The notes beneath the pieces are model-generated. The model was given only the letters and a program-made list of their open reading frames with translations, was not told the origin of the DNA and ran no database searches. A stretch of 64,000 nt of DNA from Caenorhabditis elegans (lineage: Eukaryota; Nematoda; Chromadorea; Rhabditida; Rhabditidae): NCBI RefSeq assembly GCF_000002985.6, contig NC_003279.8:992001-1056000 (forward strand), in the 5' to 3' direction. A program made the translations under genes and the position numbers. Below, piece after piece: positions 1 to 13,000 of the stretch (position 1 is its first letter; each line of letters starts with the position of its first letter).

Positions 1-3000
1 TTCACTGCTGTTTTAATATTTGAAAAGTACGAGTTTCTTCAAAAACATTTTTTGAATAATATTTGCTTCACACTCCACGCGTTTCGTAATGTATCGCTTG
101 CCCTGAAATTTTGTTGGAAATTCCATTTTTTGTGCAATTTTTGTTATTTTTCAAGCGAGAATAAATATTTTCTAGTTCTAGAATTCAATGAAATACTTTG
201 CAAACGCGCCCCATTGCACTTGACCGAGGGGTGAAACAAGTTCAGTGTTTTCAAGATATTTTTTTTTAAAAACTTGAATTTGGAACAATACAAAAATCTG
301 TAAAATGCAACAGTTTTCCAAATCTTGTCCACGTGGAGTACACAATAATTTTTCATCTATACGGAAAGATTTCAAAATTGGAATGTTAAATTATTTTGTG
401 GTTTCTAGGCCATGGGAAAACTAGGCCATCAAAAAAATTCCAGAGTGACCTGGAAGTTCTAAAACTTTGTTGAAACTTGTCCACGCGGAGTACACTGGTA
501 GTTTATCAATAGAGCGCAAGTAATAATCCCTTGGAATTTTCCTTTCACCACCCCCTCTCCATTTTATATGAGAGTTTTTTCCCTCGCAATTTCCCACGCT
601 CAAGAGGGTGGCCGCCATTTTTTTTTTGAGGGGGGTCGTATCTAGATTTGAAACACGTCATTTATGCTCAAAATGTGCCAATTTTTATTGTTTTTGAGTT
701 TCTAGGCCATTTTGGTAAGTTAGGCCGCATACTGACTTTGCGACTTCCAAGGATATGGCCTAGCTTTTTTTTCTAGGCCATATAATTTTTTGAGTTGCAA
801 CTGTGGCCAATGTTTTTTTTGGGTTTCTATGCCACTTGTGAAAAGTTAGGTCATAGAATAACCTTACGGTAAACGGGTCCTCACAATCAGGAATTGTGGC
901 CTAGTTATTTTCCTAGACCACGTTTGATTTTTGTCTTTCTAAGCCAGGTTTGGGTCTAGCTCTAGACCTAGGTCTAGTTATAGGTTTAGGTCTATGTCTA
1001 GGTCTAGATCTAGTTCTCTCACGTGAGAAAATTAGGCCACCTTTCCCCCTAAACTCTATGATCTCAAAACTAAAACTACTTTCTAGAAAACTCTTCGAAA
1101 ATCATAAAACCAATTTTTTATCACTATTTTCATGCTAAAATCCAATCAGAAATTGATCAGAAACACGCATATAAATATTACGACTATAAATTCATTTCTT
1201 TTTTTCATTTTTCCCTCCAGAAGGCTCTTGGCGAGAAAAATCTGCATATTTTTTCTACTTATATGTGTCGAGACATGTGATATTCCGGCCGGCGGTGGCT
1301 CTGAATGAATATTCAATTGAACGAGAAATATATATTCTCTCCAGAAGGCGTTTATATTATGTGTTGCTCCTGTTTCTGCTGTATTCGGCGTGGATTTGGT
1401 ATGCTTCTCAGTGGAGTGCAGTTGCAGCATTTTTTTTCTTCAAATTTTGCAATACTCTCGAACTTTTTGCACTTTCAAGCCTTTTTTTGGGTTGCCTAGA
1501 ACACTAGAATTTCTGGACTATTTTGAGATTTCTAGGCCATTCTTGAGATTTCTAGGTCATATTGTGATTTCTAGTGCATTTTTGGGTTTCAAGGCCGAAT
1601 TGGAAGTTTTAGGCCATTTTTCGGTCACATTTTTAGGCCACTTTGAGGATCTTGTGCCAAACTGGGATTTCTAGGCCATCATGGGATTTTTAGGCCAATT
1701 TCGAGTTTTCCAATCATAATATAATTTCTAGGCTATCTTGAAATTCCTAAGCCAGTTTGGAATAATTAGGCCATCTTGGGATTTCTACGCCATTCTCGGA
1801 TTTCTAGGTTAAACTGGAAATTTTAGAATTTTGGGGTTTTAGGTCATACTGCGAATTTTAGTCCACGGTTGGATTTATAGGCTATCGTGGGATATCTAGG
1901 CCGATTATGGAATCCTAGGCCAACTTAAAATTTCTAGGCCATTTCGGGATTTCTAGGCCATCACGCCTCCTAAAAGGCACAGACAAAGTTCAAAACCCAC
2001 CAGAAAAAAGTGTGGTGAATTAGTCAGCAACACCCCATTTTTCTTTTCCAAAAACTAAAAAAAAAGATACCCCTGACAGATATGGGCAGAGATGGGGGTG
2101 CGAATCCTGAAATTTCCGAATTCCAGTGGGAGCTTTTTGTGCCAGAAAAAGTAGTGGGGGCAAGTGAGAATGTGTGTCGCCTTCCACTTTTCAAACACCA
2201 TTTTGTCCGTTTCGCCGGCCCGAAAATAGGCTTGAAAAGCTGTGGCCTAGAATTTTTTCTCAAAATTTTTGACGTGGAAGAATTTTAAGATTTTCGAGGC
2301 CAAGAGGTGGCCTAGAATTCAACATTTATTGGCAATTCTTATCTAGATCCCGAACCCCGACCAGTCAGTTTTTAATTTCCGGTGTCTGAATTTTTAATTA
2401 AAAATTATTTTTGGGAGGAGCTCCTGTTTTTTTTTCGTCAAAAAATGAAGGTGGCCTAGCTTTCTCATTTTAAGGCCACGAATTCTAGTTAATTTTTTGT
2501 TGGCTCATTTTTTGTTTCAAAAAACGAAAGTTAGTCAAAAACTTTTCTGCATATCAAATGCTCTTTTTGAGGTTTTTTCCTGCAAAATTTTTCTAAGAAA
2601 ATTTGAATTCCCGCCAAAATTTTTCTCAGAAAATTTGAATCGCCGCCAAAATTTTTCTCTGAAAATTTGAATCGCCGCCAAAATTTTTCTCAGAAAATTT
2701 GAATTCCTGCCAAAGTTTTCACAATGGGTCTCACCACGAATGGTGACAGACCCCGCCCACAATTCTCAGAGACATTGGGTGTGTTTTAGACCAAAAAAAT
2801 AGTTTTTTTGACAAAAACAATTTTCCAGCAAATACTTGATCAGTTGTCATTTGTCTGTTGAAAGTGGAAAAAATAAAACATCTTTCCTTTTTTCTGCTTC
2901 TCCCCCTCCTCGTCCTTTTTGTGCTCAAAACTCAAATGGCTCATCTCAATTGCATGACAAATTAGCAAAAGATGAGAGCAATTTTTCCCTGTTTCTCTTT

Positions 3001-4044
3001 TTTTTCCTCCGTTTGGCTCCTCCTCATGTCTTTTTTAGTAGTTTTCAGAGTTTTACTATTGAATGTTCAAACTGGCTAAAAAATTTTGATTTTTTTTTCT
3101 TTTTAAACTCTTACGAAAATTTTGATATAGGTTAGAAGCCTAAAATCGACGGCCGACAGCGTTTACATTTGTGGCCTAGACTTCCAAGCCTTGGCCATGG
3201 CAAAAACTTGTTTAGCCTACCTTTTCAAATAGTGGCCTAAAAACCCTATACTATTTCTGAACTAACTGTTTACTCAAAAGAGAAAGTTAGTGGCCTAACT
3301 TTCTGAATGGTGGCCTAGAAAACTCAATTTTGGCACTTTCATGACCGGTCATCAACCTGACATTGATGGCCTAAGTTTTAATGAGTGGCCTAGAAAACCA
3401 AAATATGGCCATGCGCTCAGCATGATCTAACTTTCCAACTCTGCTATAAATTCCTTGGGGGAAACCTCGGCCATCACGGGTGGCCTAGAAAACTGAAATT
3501 CGGCCAAGACCCCGTAATTCATGGCCTAACCTTTTAAAAGGACAGCGTTTGGCTTTGGTGGCCTAGTTTTTTGTGGCCTAAGTTTACAGAAAAAATCCTC
3601 AGCCACAACCTTTACCCTATACATGAAATCACATAAAAATGTCCAAATATTTTCCAATTAAATTTCCAATTCTCCACCCTTAATTCTTCATTTTCTTTTC
3701 TTCTTTTATTCCTTTTTCACTCTCTCATTCTGAAACTAATCTTTTCAATTCTCAGCTTCTCTTTTCTGGTGTGGCTCATTTTCACTTTGCTCCCGCCATT
3801 TTCAATAGGATTATCCGTGCACACACACACATGGCTCAGTGAGCAACACCAACAAAAAAGAGCATATATAGATATACAACGATATCTAACTAGTTACACA
3901 GGAGCTTCTGTTGTTCTTCTGTGCCCCTCCGAGCCGAGACAAACTTTTGGAAAAGAGCAACGCTTCTGGAGCCGACATATTCGAGAAATCCCGGAGACAA
4001 TTGAGACCACTATGAGGAAATGATGGTCGAGGAGGAAATGAGAG
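1..4044. repeat. Gene-free left flank filled with a short TAGGCC-type dispersed repeat
   Basis: I see no convincing exon here. From about 400 to 2000 the phrase TTTCTAGGCCA recurs every 20-40 bases, often as GATTTCTAGGCCAT. From about 2240 to 3590 the same core appears mostly in the opposite orientation as GTGGCCTAGAA, so the array switches strand. A GTCTAG-like degenerate hexamer run sits at about 950-1015. Short pieces matching the inner part of the 235-bp MITE (the GTGGAGTACAC phrase) occur near 330 and 480. The stretch from about 3650 to 4044 is C/T-rich, then less repetitive, and probably holds the promoter and 5' leader of the downstream gene. The ORFs here are short and show no splice-consistent continuation. 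Confidence 0.6.
2575..2722 (+). repeat. Four-unit tandem array of a GAAAATTTGAAT...CCGCCAAA repeat
   Basis: Four consecutive units of about 32-33 bp alternate a GAAAATTTGAAT core with CGCCGCCAAA or CCCGCCAAA. The same unit on the same strand forms the longer array at 16795-17375. Confidence 0.8.
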
Positions 4045-7000
4045 ATGGCGTTGCTCAAAGTGCGCGACGAATGCACCAAGTTGGTCGGTTATCAGTGAGT
4101 TTTTGTTTTTTGTTGGCCGAAGTAGAGATAACTAGGCCACCTAGGTAGGCTGACGATCTTCAGTTTGCAAATCCTCTTCCACCGCACTTTTTTGAGCGAT
4201 CTAGGTTTGCAAAAGGTAGGCCGCCTGGTCCACCGTACCTGTCATGATGGCAGAGGTCTGGGAAAGCTAGGCCACCTGTCTGAGCTGATGGTCTAAGGTC
4301 TAAAGTTTACCAAAAACTCTTCCACCGAAACTTCTAGGGCGACCAAGGCTTGCAGAAGCTAGGCCACCAGACTTGGCTGGTGGCCTAGAATTTTCAAGAA
4401 CTCTTCCATCGTAAATTATTAGAAAGCCGCGATAGGAAAAAGCTAGGCCATCAAATTACCTTAGTGGCCCAGAATCTATAAAAACTCTCCCATCGTACTT
4501 GCAAGGACGGCTGAGCTTGGAGGAAGCTAGGCCACCAGAATAGGCCAGTGGCCTAGAATCAACAAAAACTCTTCCACCGTACCTCCTACAATGGCCGAGG
4601 TAGGGAAAGATGGGCGCCAGGCTAATCTAACTTTCCTAGACTGACCTAAATGGGAGAAAACTAGGCCACCGGGTTTACGGAGTGGCCGAAAATTTACAGA
4701 GACATTGCCCTGACTATCTGACTGTTTTTTTAGCGAAAGAACTTTCATATTTTCTAGGCCAGGGGCCCCCTACGCCCCAACACAATCCAATTTTTTTTTG
4801 CAGATTTCTAAACTCGCACATTTGTCTCTGCATATCACTCATCCAACTTCTCGTCTGCTGCTGGGCCGTTGCTCAGCACGTCAACTCCTACATGACGCAC
4901 AGTAAGGTGAGCCAGAGTTCATTGGAGCGAATTTGTAACCAGAGAAAATTCAAAACTTAAAATTCAGATCTTAAAATGTGATTTTCTGGAGGGGAGCCTC
5001 CCGCTGGAGGCCGTGGACGCTGTAATTTTCGATATCCGACTTTTCCATTACCTATGGGGCATTCGAGGATGTGTGGCAGAGTATTTGGATGGTGGTGGGT
5101 ACTTTTAAGTTTCCCACGAATCTTTACATTTTTCAGGCTTCGGGCGACTTTTGTGGTGCGTTTCCCACTGCTTAACCCTGGTTTTCTCCATTCCGGTCAC
5201 CTTCATCTCCCATCCGAAACCCTGTCTCTTTTGGCCGCTGCTTTTTCAGGTGAGTTGGCTGAAAAAATTTGGAAAAAAACTTTTTTTAAATTTTTTCCGA
5301 AAGGCGCAGTGGGATTTTCCACGACTACCACTCACAACAGCATGGTTCGAGTCCGCGTGGGTGTGAATTTTTTTTCTAGTTTTTTTTTGAAGTACGGAAA
5401 TTGTATTTAGCCTTGAAAAATTCTAAAATAAGCAAACAAAAAAATCTCCGATCAAAAACCAAGTAATCCGTCTCCAAAAAGCGCAGCAACGTCAAATGGT
5501 CCCACGGGGGGCCTGAAACGACAAATTTCCTGACATTTGACGGGTTATCCATCCGCCACCCTCTCTTTTGAAGGAACATTGACTTTTTCCGTTGAAATGG
5601 ATAAAAAAATTGAAAAGAATTAGATAGATTCGGGAGAATGAATATGGTGGCCTAACGTGGTGCTTGACCCATGGCCTAGAAAACCAAAACTCGGTCATCA
5701 CCCTGATTGAGTGCCCCTTAAGAGATTAGGCCACGTACGACGCAATCCTAGGCCACCAATAGTTTTCTCGGCCACAGCCACCCCAAACAAAAATCTGAAC
5801 TTTCTGATCCTTTACATCTGTACCCACTGAACCGTTTGTTTATCTTTTTACTCGCTCCACGGGAGCAGAACTTTTTTTTTGAAATTCCACAAAAGAATGG
5901 GACAGACACTAGTGTATTTTGTTTTTTATTCAGACATGAGCCAGACCAGAAATAGGATTGAATCTCGGATTTCAGAGCCTGGAAAAAATCGGAAAAAATC
6001 GGAAAACTGTGGGAGAACTGAGTTGGGTGGTAAATTTGGCAAATTGCCAAAATTTGGGGAAATTAACTTTTTCGGTAATCTGTAACTACAGTTTTCCTAA
6101 AAATGTATGAACCTTTTAGTGATTCTGCATAGTTTTTCAGGTCTTTAAAATTGAACCTACAGTACCCCGTACAGTTCAGAAGATTGCAAAATTCCAAGTT
6201 GACCACTTTTAAAGCGTGTATCTCGGCTGATTGGGAAAGTATCGGAATATTTTAAAATACAAATTTATTGTTGGAAAATTTTTTTTTTACTTAAAATTAA
6301 TTAAAATTCAGCTTTCAAAAATGAGCAATGTATTTATAGATCCCATGCAACTTTGAAATTTTGTATATCCGTTCAGTGTAATGCTATCAAAAAATTTTCA
6401 ACTACAAAATTATAGTAAAATTTAAAACAAAGAAATTGTTAGTTGACAACTTTTTAATGAAATAAAGTACAACCGAGATATGAGTTCTCAAAGTTGAGCT
6501 ACTTTATCGGCAACCACAATATAAGTCGCCCCCGTACAATGCACCATGTGGTAGAAAATTTCGGTTTGATCTACTTAGATCTACAAAAAATGCGGGAGAA
6601 GAGACGCAGAGTTTTCTTTGCATAGCTAAGAACGTGCTGACGTCACATTTTGTTGGGCAAAAAATTCCCGCACTTTTTTGTAGATCAAACCGTCGTGGGA
6701 CAAACTGGTACCTCTTCGTTTTGTTGGTATGAAAATTTTGAAACTCACTTCGTTTTGTTGGTATGAAAATTTTAAACTAGAAAAGCCAAAGTTGAGCTAG
6801 GCGCTCAAATTTGGTAGCATTTACTTTTTTCAACAAAAAAATAGCTGGCCGAGCTTTCCATTTTTACGGCCACGTTGCAATAAAAATCCAGGAGGTCCAT
6901 GTCATCAACAAAAGTGCAAGGATGTAAAACAATTACACCGAAACGTTTGTCGGGAACTGCTTTTTCAAAAAAAAAAGGATCTCTCCGAACACATGTCACC

Positions 7001-10000
7001 CCCAGGGTTCTAGCGTCTCCCTGACCTCGCGAGCTATTTCCTTGAGACATATCTCTCCGAAACCTTTTGTAATGGTTGTTTCATGTTCTTCTTCATCTTC
7101 TTCTTATTCTTCTTGCTGGGATAAGCAGTTGAAGAAAACGAAAAGAACACATAAAACACAGGCACACACACACACACATACACACCGTAATATCATATAA
7201 AAGTGCGTCTGCGTCTCCCAGAGCGCCCTGGGGGTAAGGAACGCGGGCGCCCGCAAGGAAAAAGTGCAAAGAAATTAGAGAAAAAAGACCGGTCTCTCAC
7301 TCACTTCTCGATCCCTTTTCTTCTCTAACTATAAAAAATGTGTGGCCTAACGAACGAAAGCGAAAAAAATCATCGAGAGAAGTAGTGAGAGAGAGAGAGA
7401 AGAAAGAGTTTTTTTGGACGCCGCCGCAGCTGCCAAGCATCAATAATGACATGCTGGAGAAAAAAATTCCAAAGTTTAAATGTATTGGGGATCAGAAGCC
7501 TAGACCATAAGCCCCTTGTAGAGTTTTCTCGGCCATAGCCTTTTTGGTACGGTACATATACATAGAGACTTCAGATTGGGAATTGCGAATCTGTTAGAGT
7601 AAGAATAGGCCTAAAACATTATTGGGCCTAACGGTGACGGAGACTAGGCCTTGTTGGGAGCTTAAACTATGACATTGCCTAGAACGTTGTTCTATCTTGG
7701 TTATGTGGTGTCGGGCTTTCATGATCAGCTCCTCTACTTTTGTCCAGAGAAGTTTTGGACTTTTTCTATGGGTGCTTTGGGCTCTATTGCACAAATAGGT
7801 GATCTTGCGCACAACACAACGTAGATCAAATTCTTGTCTAGGCTCTGCAGGCTCCTGAGAGGTGTTTTGTACAAGCCCAAAGCAAAAGGATCTCAAAATG
7901 TTTACAGGACTTCAAGCAGAGGATTTTTCGATGATTGCCAAAAATTTTGGAACTTTTATAGGCTTAAGCTTATGGTTATGTTTAGGCGTAGGCTTAGGCT
8001 TAGGCGTAGGTTTAGGCTTTGGCTTAGGCCTATGCTAGGCCTAGTACCATAATACTATTCTTACCGCCGCGCCTGATCAAACCAAAGAGTAGGTCAACAA
8101 CCAATATTGACTTGCACTTTTTGCACGGTTAACTATATTACGCATATGGCCAATTTTGTTAGGGAGCATTGATTCATGGAAAAAATTTCGGAATTTATGA
8201 ATGTTCAATTAAACTGGACTACGACAATTATTGGGTTCAAACATTTGAAAATTTTTTGGCCGACGTCGGAACGTCTCACTTTTTCCTGATTTTTGTAGTT
8301 TTTCCTTTTTACCGAATTTTTAGGAATATCTGGGAATTTCTCGTTTTCTGATTTTTTTTCAATTGTTTTTAGATCCCCCAAGCCTAAGCCTAAGCCTAAG
8401 TTTGAGCATAAGCATAAGCCTAAGCCTATGCCTAAGCCTACGCCTCAGCCTAAGCCAAATGCGGAGCCTAAGCCTAAGCCTAAGTCTAAGTCTAAGTCTA
8501 AGTCTAAGCCTAAGCCTAAGCCTAAGCCTAAGCCTGCCGGAGCCTAAGTATAAGCCTAAGCCTAAGCCTAAGCCTAAGCCTAAGCCTATGCCTAAGCCTA
8601 AGCCGATGCCTAAGCCTAAGCAAGTTCCGACATTTTCGACAATTATCTAAAAATCCTCTGCTTGAAGTCCTGAAAATCTTTAGGGATCCTCAAGTTTCGA
8701 GTTTGTACGGAACGGCCCAAACGCCTCTTGGGAGCCTGCAGAGCCTAGACAAGAATTTGATCTATGTTGTGTTGTGTACAAGGTCACCGGTTTGTTGTGC
8801 ATCAGAGCCCAGAGCACCCACAGAAAAAAGTCCAAGAGTGTATAGCCTACGGTAGTCCTTGTTTAGGAGACATAGACAGTCTCTTTCTCTAACGGTTTTT
8901 GTTTATTCTTTTTTTTTCTCCCCCTACTTTCCGACAGACATTTTCATCTTCATCTCCTTCTGCTGCGCGAATTGAATGGTCTATAAGTGTCTGCGTCTCG
9001 CCGATTCGTACAGTCTATCGCTTTGAAATCGTCACCCCCAGGCAAACAGGACACCCGAACACACACACAACTATCCTCATTCTCAAAAAAATGGCTTCAC
9101 TGCATAAAAGTGCAGAAATTAGAGAGTATGCGGAGATTCGGAGAATCCAGAGAGAACACACAAACACACTCGGAAACTCATATAGTTAGACCAGAATGAT
9201 GGCTTTTTTGGAAATTTGAATTGGAAAGGGGTTTTTGAAAATTGGTTGGAAGCATTTCAGATAGATTTACATTGAAAAAAATTAGCAGGAGCACCTTTTC
9301 CATTTTAAAAAAATTTGTTGGCTTTAACTTTTTTCACGGATTTCCGGCTTCCCTCATAAATTGAAATGGAAGAGTTTTTGCCGAACTAGGCCATTTTGGC
9401 TCAGCCATATCTGGGGTAGATTTACGGCGCGTTGCGTGTCGCGTCGCGGCTCGTTTTTAGTTGTAAAACTAAATTTATTTGTCCGTGTGGAGTACACAAC
9501 TTTCCCACGCGTTGTCCATCTGAAGATTGTCAATGGAGCGCGAAAAATTCAGTGAGGAAGGCAAGAACTCCGTTTTTTTTCAATACTGAAAAGTCTAATA
9601 TTGAATTAATAAATTATTCAAACATTTAAAAACAATCATTTTTAGTGTTTTGAATTTTTTTTTAATTTCAAATTTTTCTTTAAAACATTAAAATTTTAAA
9701 AACATTTCCAAATTGTTCCAAATAACATTATTGAACTCGTAAAACAAATTTAAAGGTGAATTTTCATTTATTTCGTTAAAAAATTACCTTTTAAAATTTA
9801 TTTTTTCAAAAAAATCTGGATTTTTTTTCTGCGATAATATTCGAGCAGTTTTTTTCGATTTTTTTTCTGAAATTCTGTGAAATTATTAACATTATTTGAA
9901 TTAATTATTCAAACAATTTCAAACAGAAATACAACGAGTTTTTCCATTTTTTATCATTTTCCAAAGTTTCAGAAAAAAATTTCGCAAAAAAAATTTAGAT

Positions 10001-13000
10001 TTTTCCAAAAAAATTAAATTTTTGAAAAATTCTCAAACGCACGGATTTCTGGCTTCCTTCATAAATTGAAATGGAAGAGTTTGCCGAACTAGGCCACTTT
10101 GGCTCTGCCATATCTGGGGTAGATTTACGGTGCGTTGCGTGTCGCGTCGCGGCTCGATTTTAGTTGTAAAACTGAATGTATTTGTCCGTGTGGAGTATAC
10201 GACTTCCCCTCCGACAGGCGATTATCAATGAAGCGCGAAAAATTCAGTGAAGAAGGCCAGAACCCAAAGTTTCACCGAAAAATTCGAAATAAAAAATCCT
10301 GAAAAATTTTTTAATTTTTCCATAAAAATTAAAAATTTTTAAAAAATTCCCAAATTGTTCCCAAGACACATTTCAGAGCAGGTTTCAAAAAATCATATAA
10401 ATTATTTATAAGGGTAACAACACAAAATTTGGGTAACAAGAGCAACAATTTTTAATTAAATGTTTCATTTTTCATCAAAATTACTCAATTTTCCTGTTTC
10501 AGCAATCGGCCTATGGTATTTGCCTCCTGGTTCTTCTTCTAGCAGCTCTTCCAAGAATTGTTGTAGTACTTGCGTCTCCACAAGCGGCTCCGTTGATTCC
10601 TATTCTGTTTTATCTTGTTGGCACCGCGCTCAATTTTTTTCATGTGAGTACTTGCTCACTTTTTTATGGTCTAAAAATTGGCGGGAAATTCAAAAAGTTA
10701 AGAGTTTCAAAAAGATCGGCATAAAATTTAAATTGAACATTTTTGGGGATTTTTTTGGAAAAAAAAACAAATTCGAAATTCGACCCATTTTGGCGGGAAT
10801 TCAAATTCTTTTAAAAATTTCGAAAAACATTTTTCTGCAAAAAAAAATTTTCATTTAAAAAAAAAACATTTTAAAAAGCAAGCTTTGCCGGGAAGAATTC
10901 AAAAAATGTGGCTGGGATTTTGGCGCGAAATTCAAATTATTTTAAAAAATTTTTGAGAATTTCTTGAAAAAAAAACTGAAAATAATTTTGCGGAAATTTG
11001 AATTCTTTAAAAAATGCCAAAAAAAAAAGATGTTTGTGCAGAAAAAATTTTAATTTTTAAAAAGCAATTTTTCACGGATTTCTGGCTTCCCTCATAAATT
11101 GAAATGGAAGAGTCTGCCGAACTAGGCCATTTTGGCTCTGCCATATCTGGGGTAGATTTACGGCGCGTTGCGTGTCGCGTCGCGGCTAGATTTCAGTTGT
11201 AAAACTAAATATATTTGTCCGTGTGGAGTACACGACTTTCCCTCCGACAGGCGATTATCAATGAAGCGCGAAAAATGCGAAGAGGAATCTGTTCTAAAAT
11301 TAGGCGGGAAATTCAAAAAGTTCAGGGTTTCAAAAAGATCGGCGAGTTTCAAAAATGTCAAAAATATTTTTCTGCAGAAAAATTGTCGACTTTTTAATAA
11401 ACTTTGCCGGAAAGAACACGTGGTGTCAGAGTGTCCGGTTTGATCTACGTAGATCTACAAAAAATGCGGGAGTTGAGAAGCAGAGTTTTCAACTGATTTC
11501 GAATGGTTAAGAACGTGCTGACGTCACATTTTTTGGGCGAAAAATTCCCGCATTTTTCGTAGATCAAACTGTAATAGGACAGCCTGACACCAAGTGGAAG
11601 AATTCAAAAAATGTCGCTGGAATTTTGGCGCCAAATTCAAATTACCAAACGGTATTTAATACATAGAGCTTCTCACTCAACATCTGAGCTACCGGAAATT
11701 AACAACCTTCACATTTTTTGGTCATTACTCACACACATGTGGTTTCTAAGCAAGTTTCAGATACTTTTTTTTTTGTTTTTTTTTGAATTAATACTATTTT
11801 TTGCAAAAGTCGCTTCGGGACCCAAAAAAAAAATTCAAATTCTTTTCAGTTATACGTGTACTGGCACTGGTATTGGCACGTGAGTGCCATGTGGAATTCG
11901 GTGGTCCGTGTAAAGTTCGGACAGCGGCTCGAAAACGCGAATAAGCGAAGTCGACGGGATAAGCCGATTGTGCCGAAGGAGGAGATCGATGATGCCGTTT
12001 TGCATTACGTGCCAGCGAATAAGCCAACTGAACAGCAGAATCATGTTCAGCACAATCATATCAGTCAAAACGGGATTCAGCAACCAAAGGTAGGTCTACC
12101 TACCTGCCTATTTTCCTGCCTACTCGCCTAAGTTTGTCTAAAATCCAACTGCTTGTCTGTTCTGCATACCAATATGCCTAGACATACCCACATTTCTGCT
12201 CATCTTCTAACATGCCTGCTCGCCTAACTTAATGCTGTATGCCTATGTACTAGGTTACTGCCAGCCTGCCTACTTGCCTACCTACACAAATGCCTATCTG
12301 ACTACATCTATATCTATGCTTCTCTATGCATAAATGCCTGCCAAAATGGCTAACTGCGTGTCAAAGTTCATGCATGCCTGCCTACCTGCCTACGTGCGTA
12401 CATGCCTATTTGCTTACCTAAATGATTACCTGCTTACCTACCTGTCTACCTGCTTAAGAGCCCTACTTATTTGCCTACCCACCTGACTGCGTGTCTCCTC
12501 TCTTTCTGCCAATCTAGGCCTACATGTCTATCTAGGCCTATATAAATTCCTACCTGCCTACCTGCCTAAATACCTACTTGCCTGGCTATGTCTTCTTACC
12601 AACCGTTTTTTTATGCCTACGTACCTGCGCGCATGCCTACCTACGTGCCTACCAACACCTACAAATACCTGTCCGCCTTCATCACATTTTTCACTTTCAG
12701 GTAATCCTTCCACCACCGAACCCCTACAACACCGCGCCCACACATTATCGACGCCGATCCTCCACAGAAGCCCACCGCTACCACCCACCTCGGCAACCGA
12801 GAAGCTCGGCGCCAACCCACCACCGAGTACCGGCCGACTATCCGAGTGACGAGGAAGACGACTATGATGATACGGAAGGAGACGACGCGGATATTGATGA
12901 TCTACCCACACCGCCACCGCCGATTTACGCCGTCCGCCTGACCTCCGATTCGTGGGAGAATCAGATGAGCCGCCCGTCGGGTAGACGGCGGTTACCGGCG

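Larger units (their letters stand above)
7565..8900. mobile_element. Fold-back element carrying interstitial telomere repeats
   Basis: Arms at about 7690-7935 and 8650-8850 are inverted copies of each other. Matching phrases are CTCCTGAGAGG against CTCTTGGGAG, TAGACAAGAATTTGATCTA on both arms, and AAAGCACCCAT against GAGCACCCAC. Between them lie a TTAGGC array (about 7965-8045) and a longer GCCTAA array (about 8378-8625), arranged head-to-head around a roughly 330-bp AT-rich core. No ORF of transposase length is present. The whole structure lies inside intron 4 of the four-TM gene. Confidence 0.75.
8900..10502. other. Rest of intron 4: no exon seen, two MITE copies
   Basis: Apart from the MITE copies at 9335 and 10040 the sequence is AT-rich filler with A/T homopolymers. 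The reading frames around 8899-9199 show no splice context and no recognisable protein. Confidence 0.5.
10660..11849. other. Intron 5 of the four-TM gene, no exon
   Basis: It contains GGCGGGAATTCAAATT-type short repeats (10680-10990), one 235-bp MITE fragment and one palindromic MITE. The remainder is AT-rich with no conserved frame. Confidence 0.5.

Noticed and set aside
5300..5370. Possible tRNA or SINE with GGTTCGAGTCC B box and GGCGCAGTGGG
   Set aside because: The acceptor stem does not pair and the anticodon region cannot be folded, so the box match alone is not enough.
8363..8650. 95-aa frame rich in SLSLSLSL and KPKPKP
   Set aside because: It is the translated telomeric GCCTAA array.
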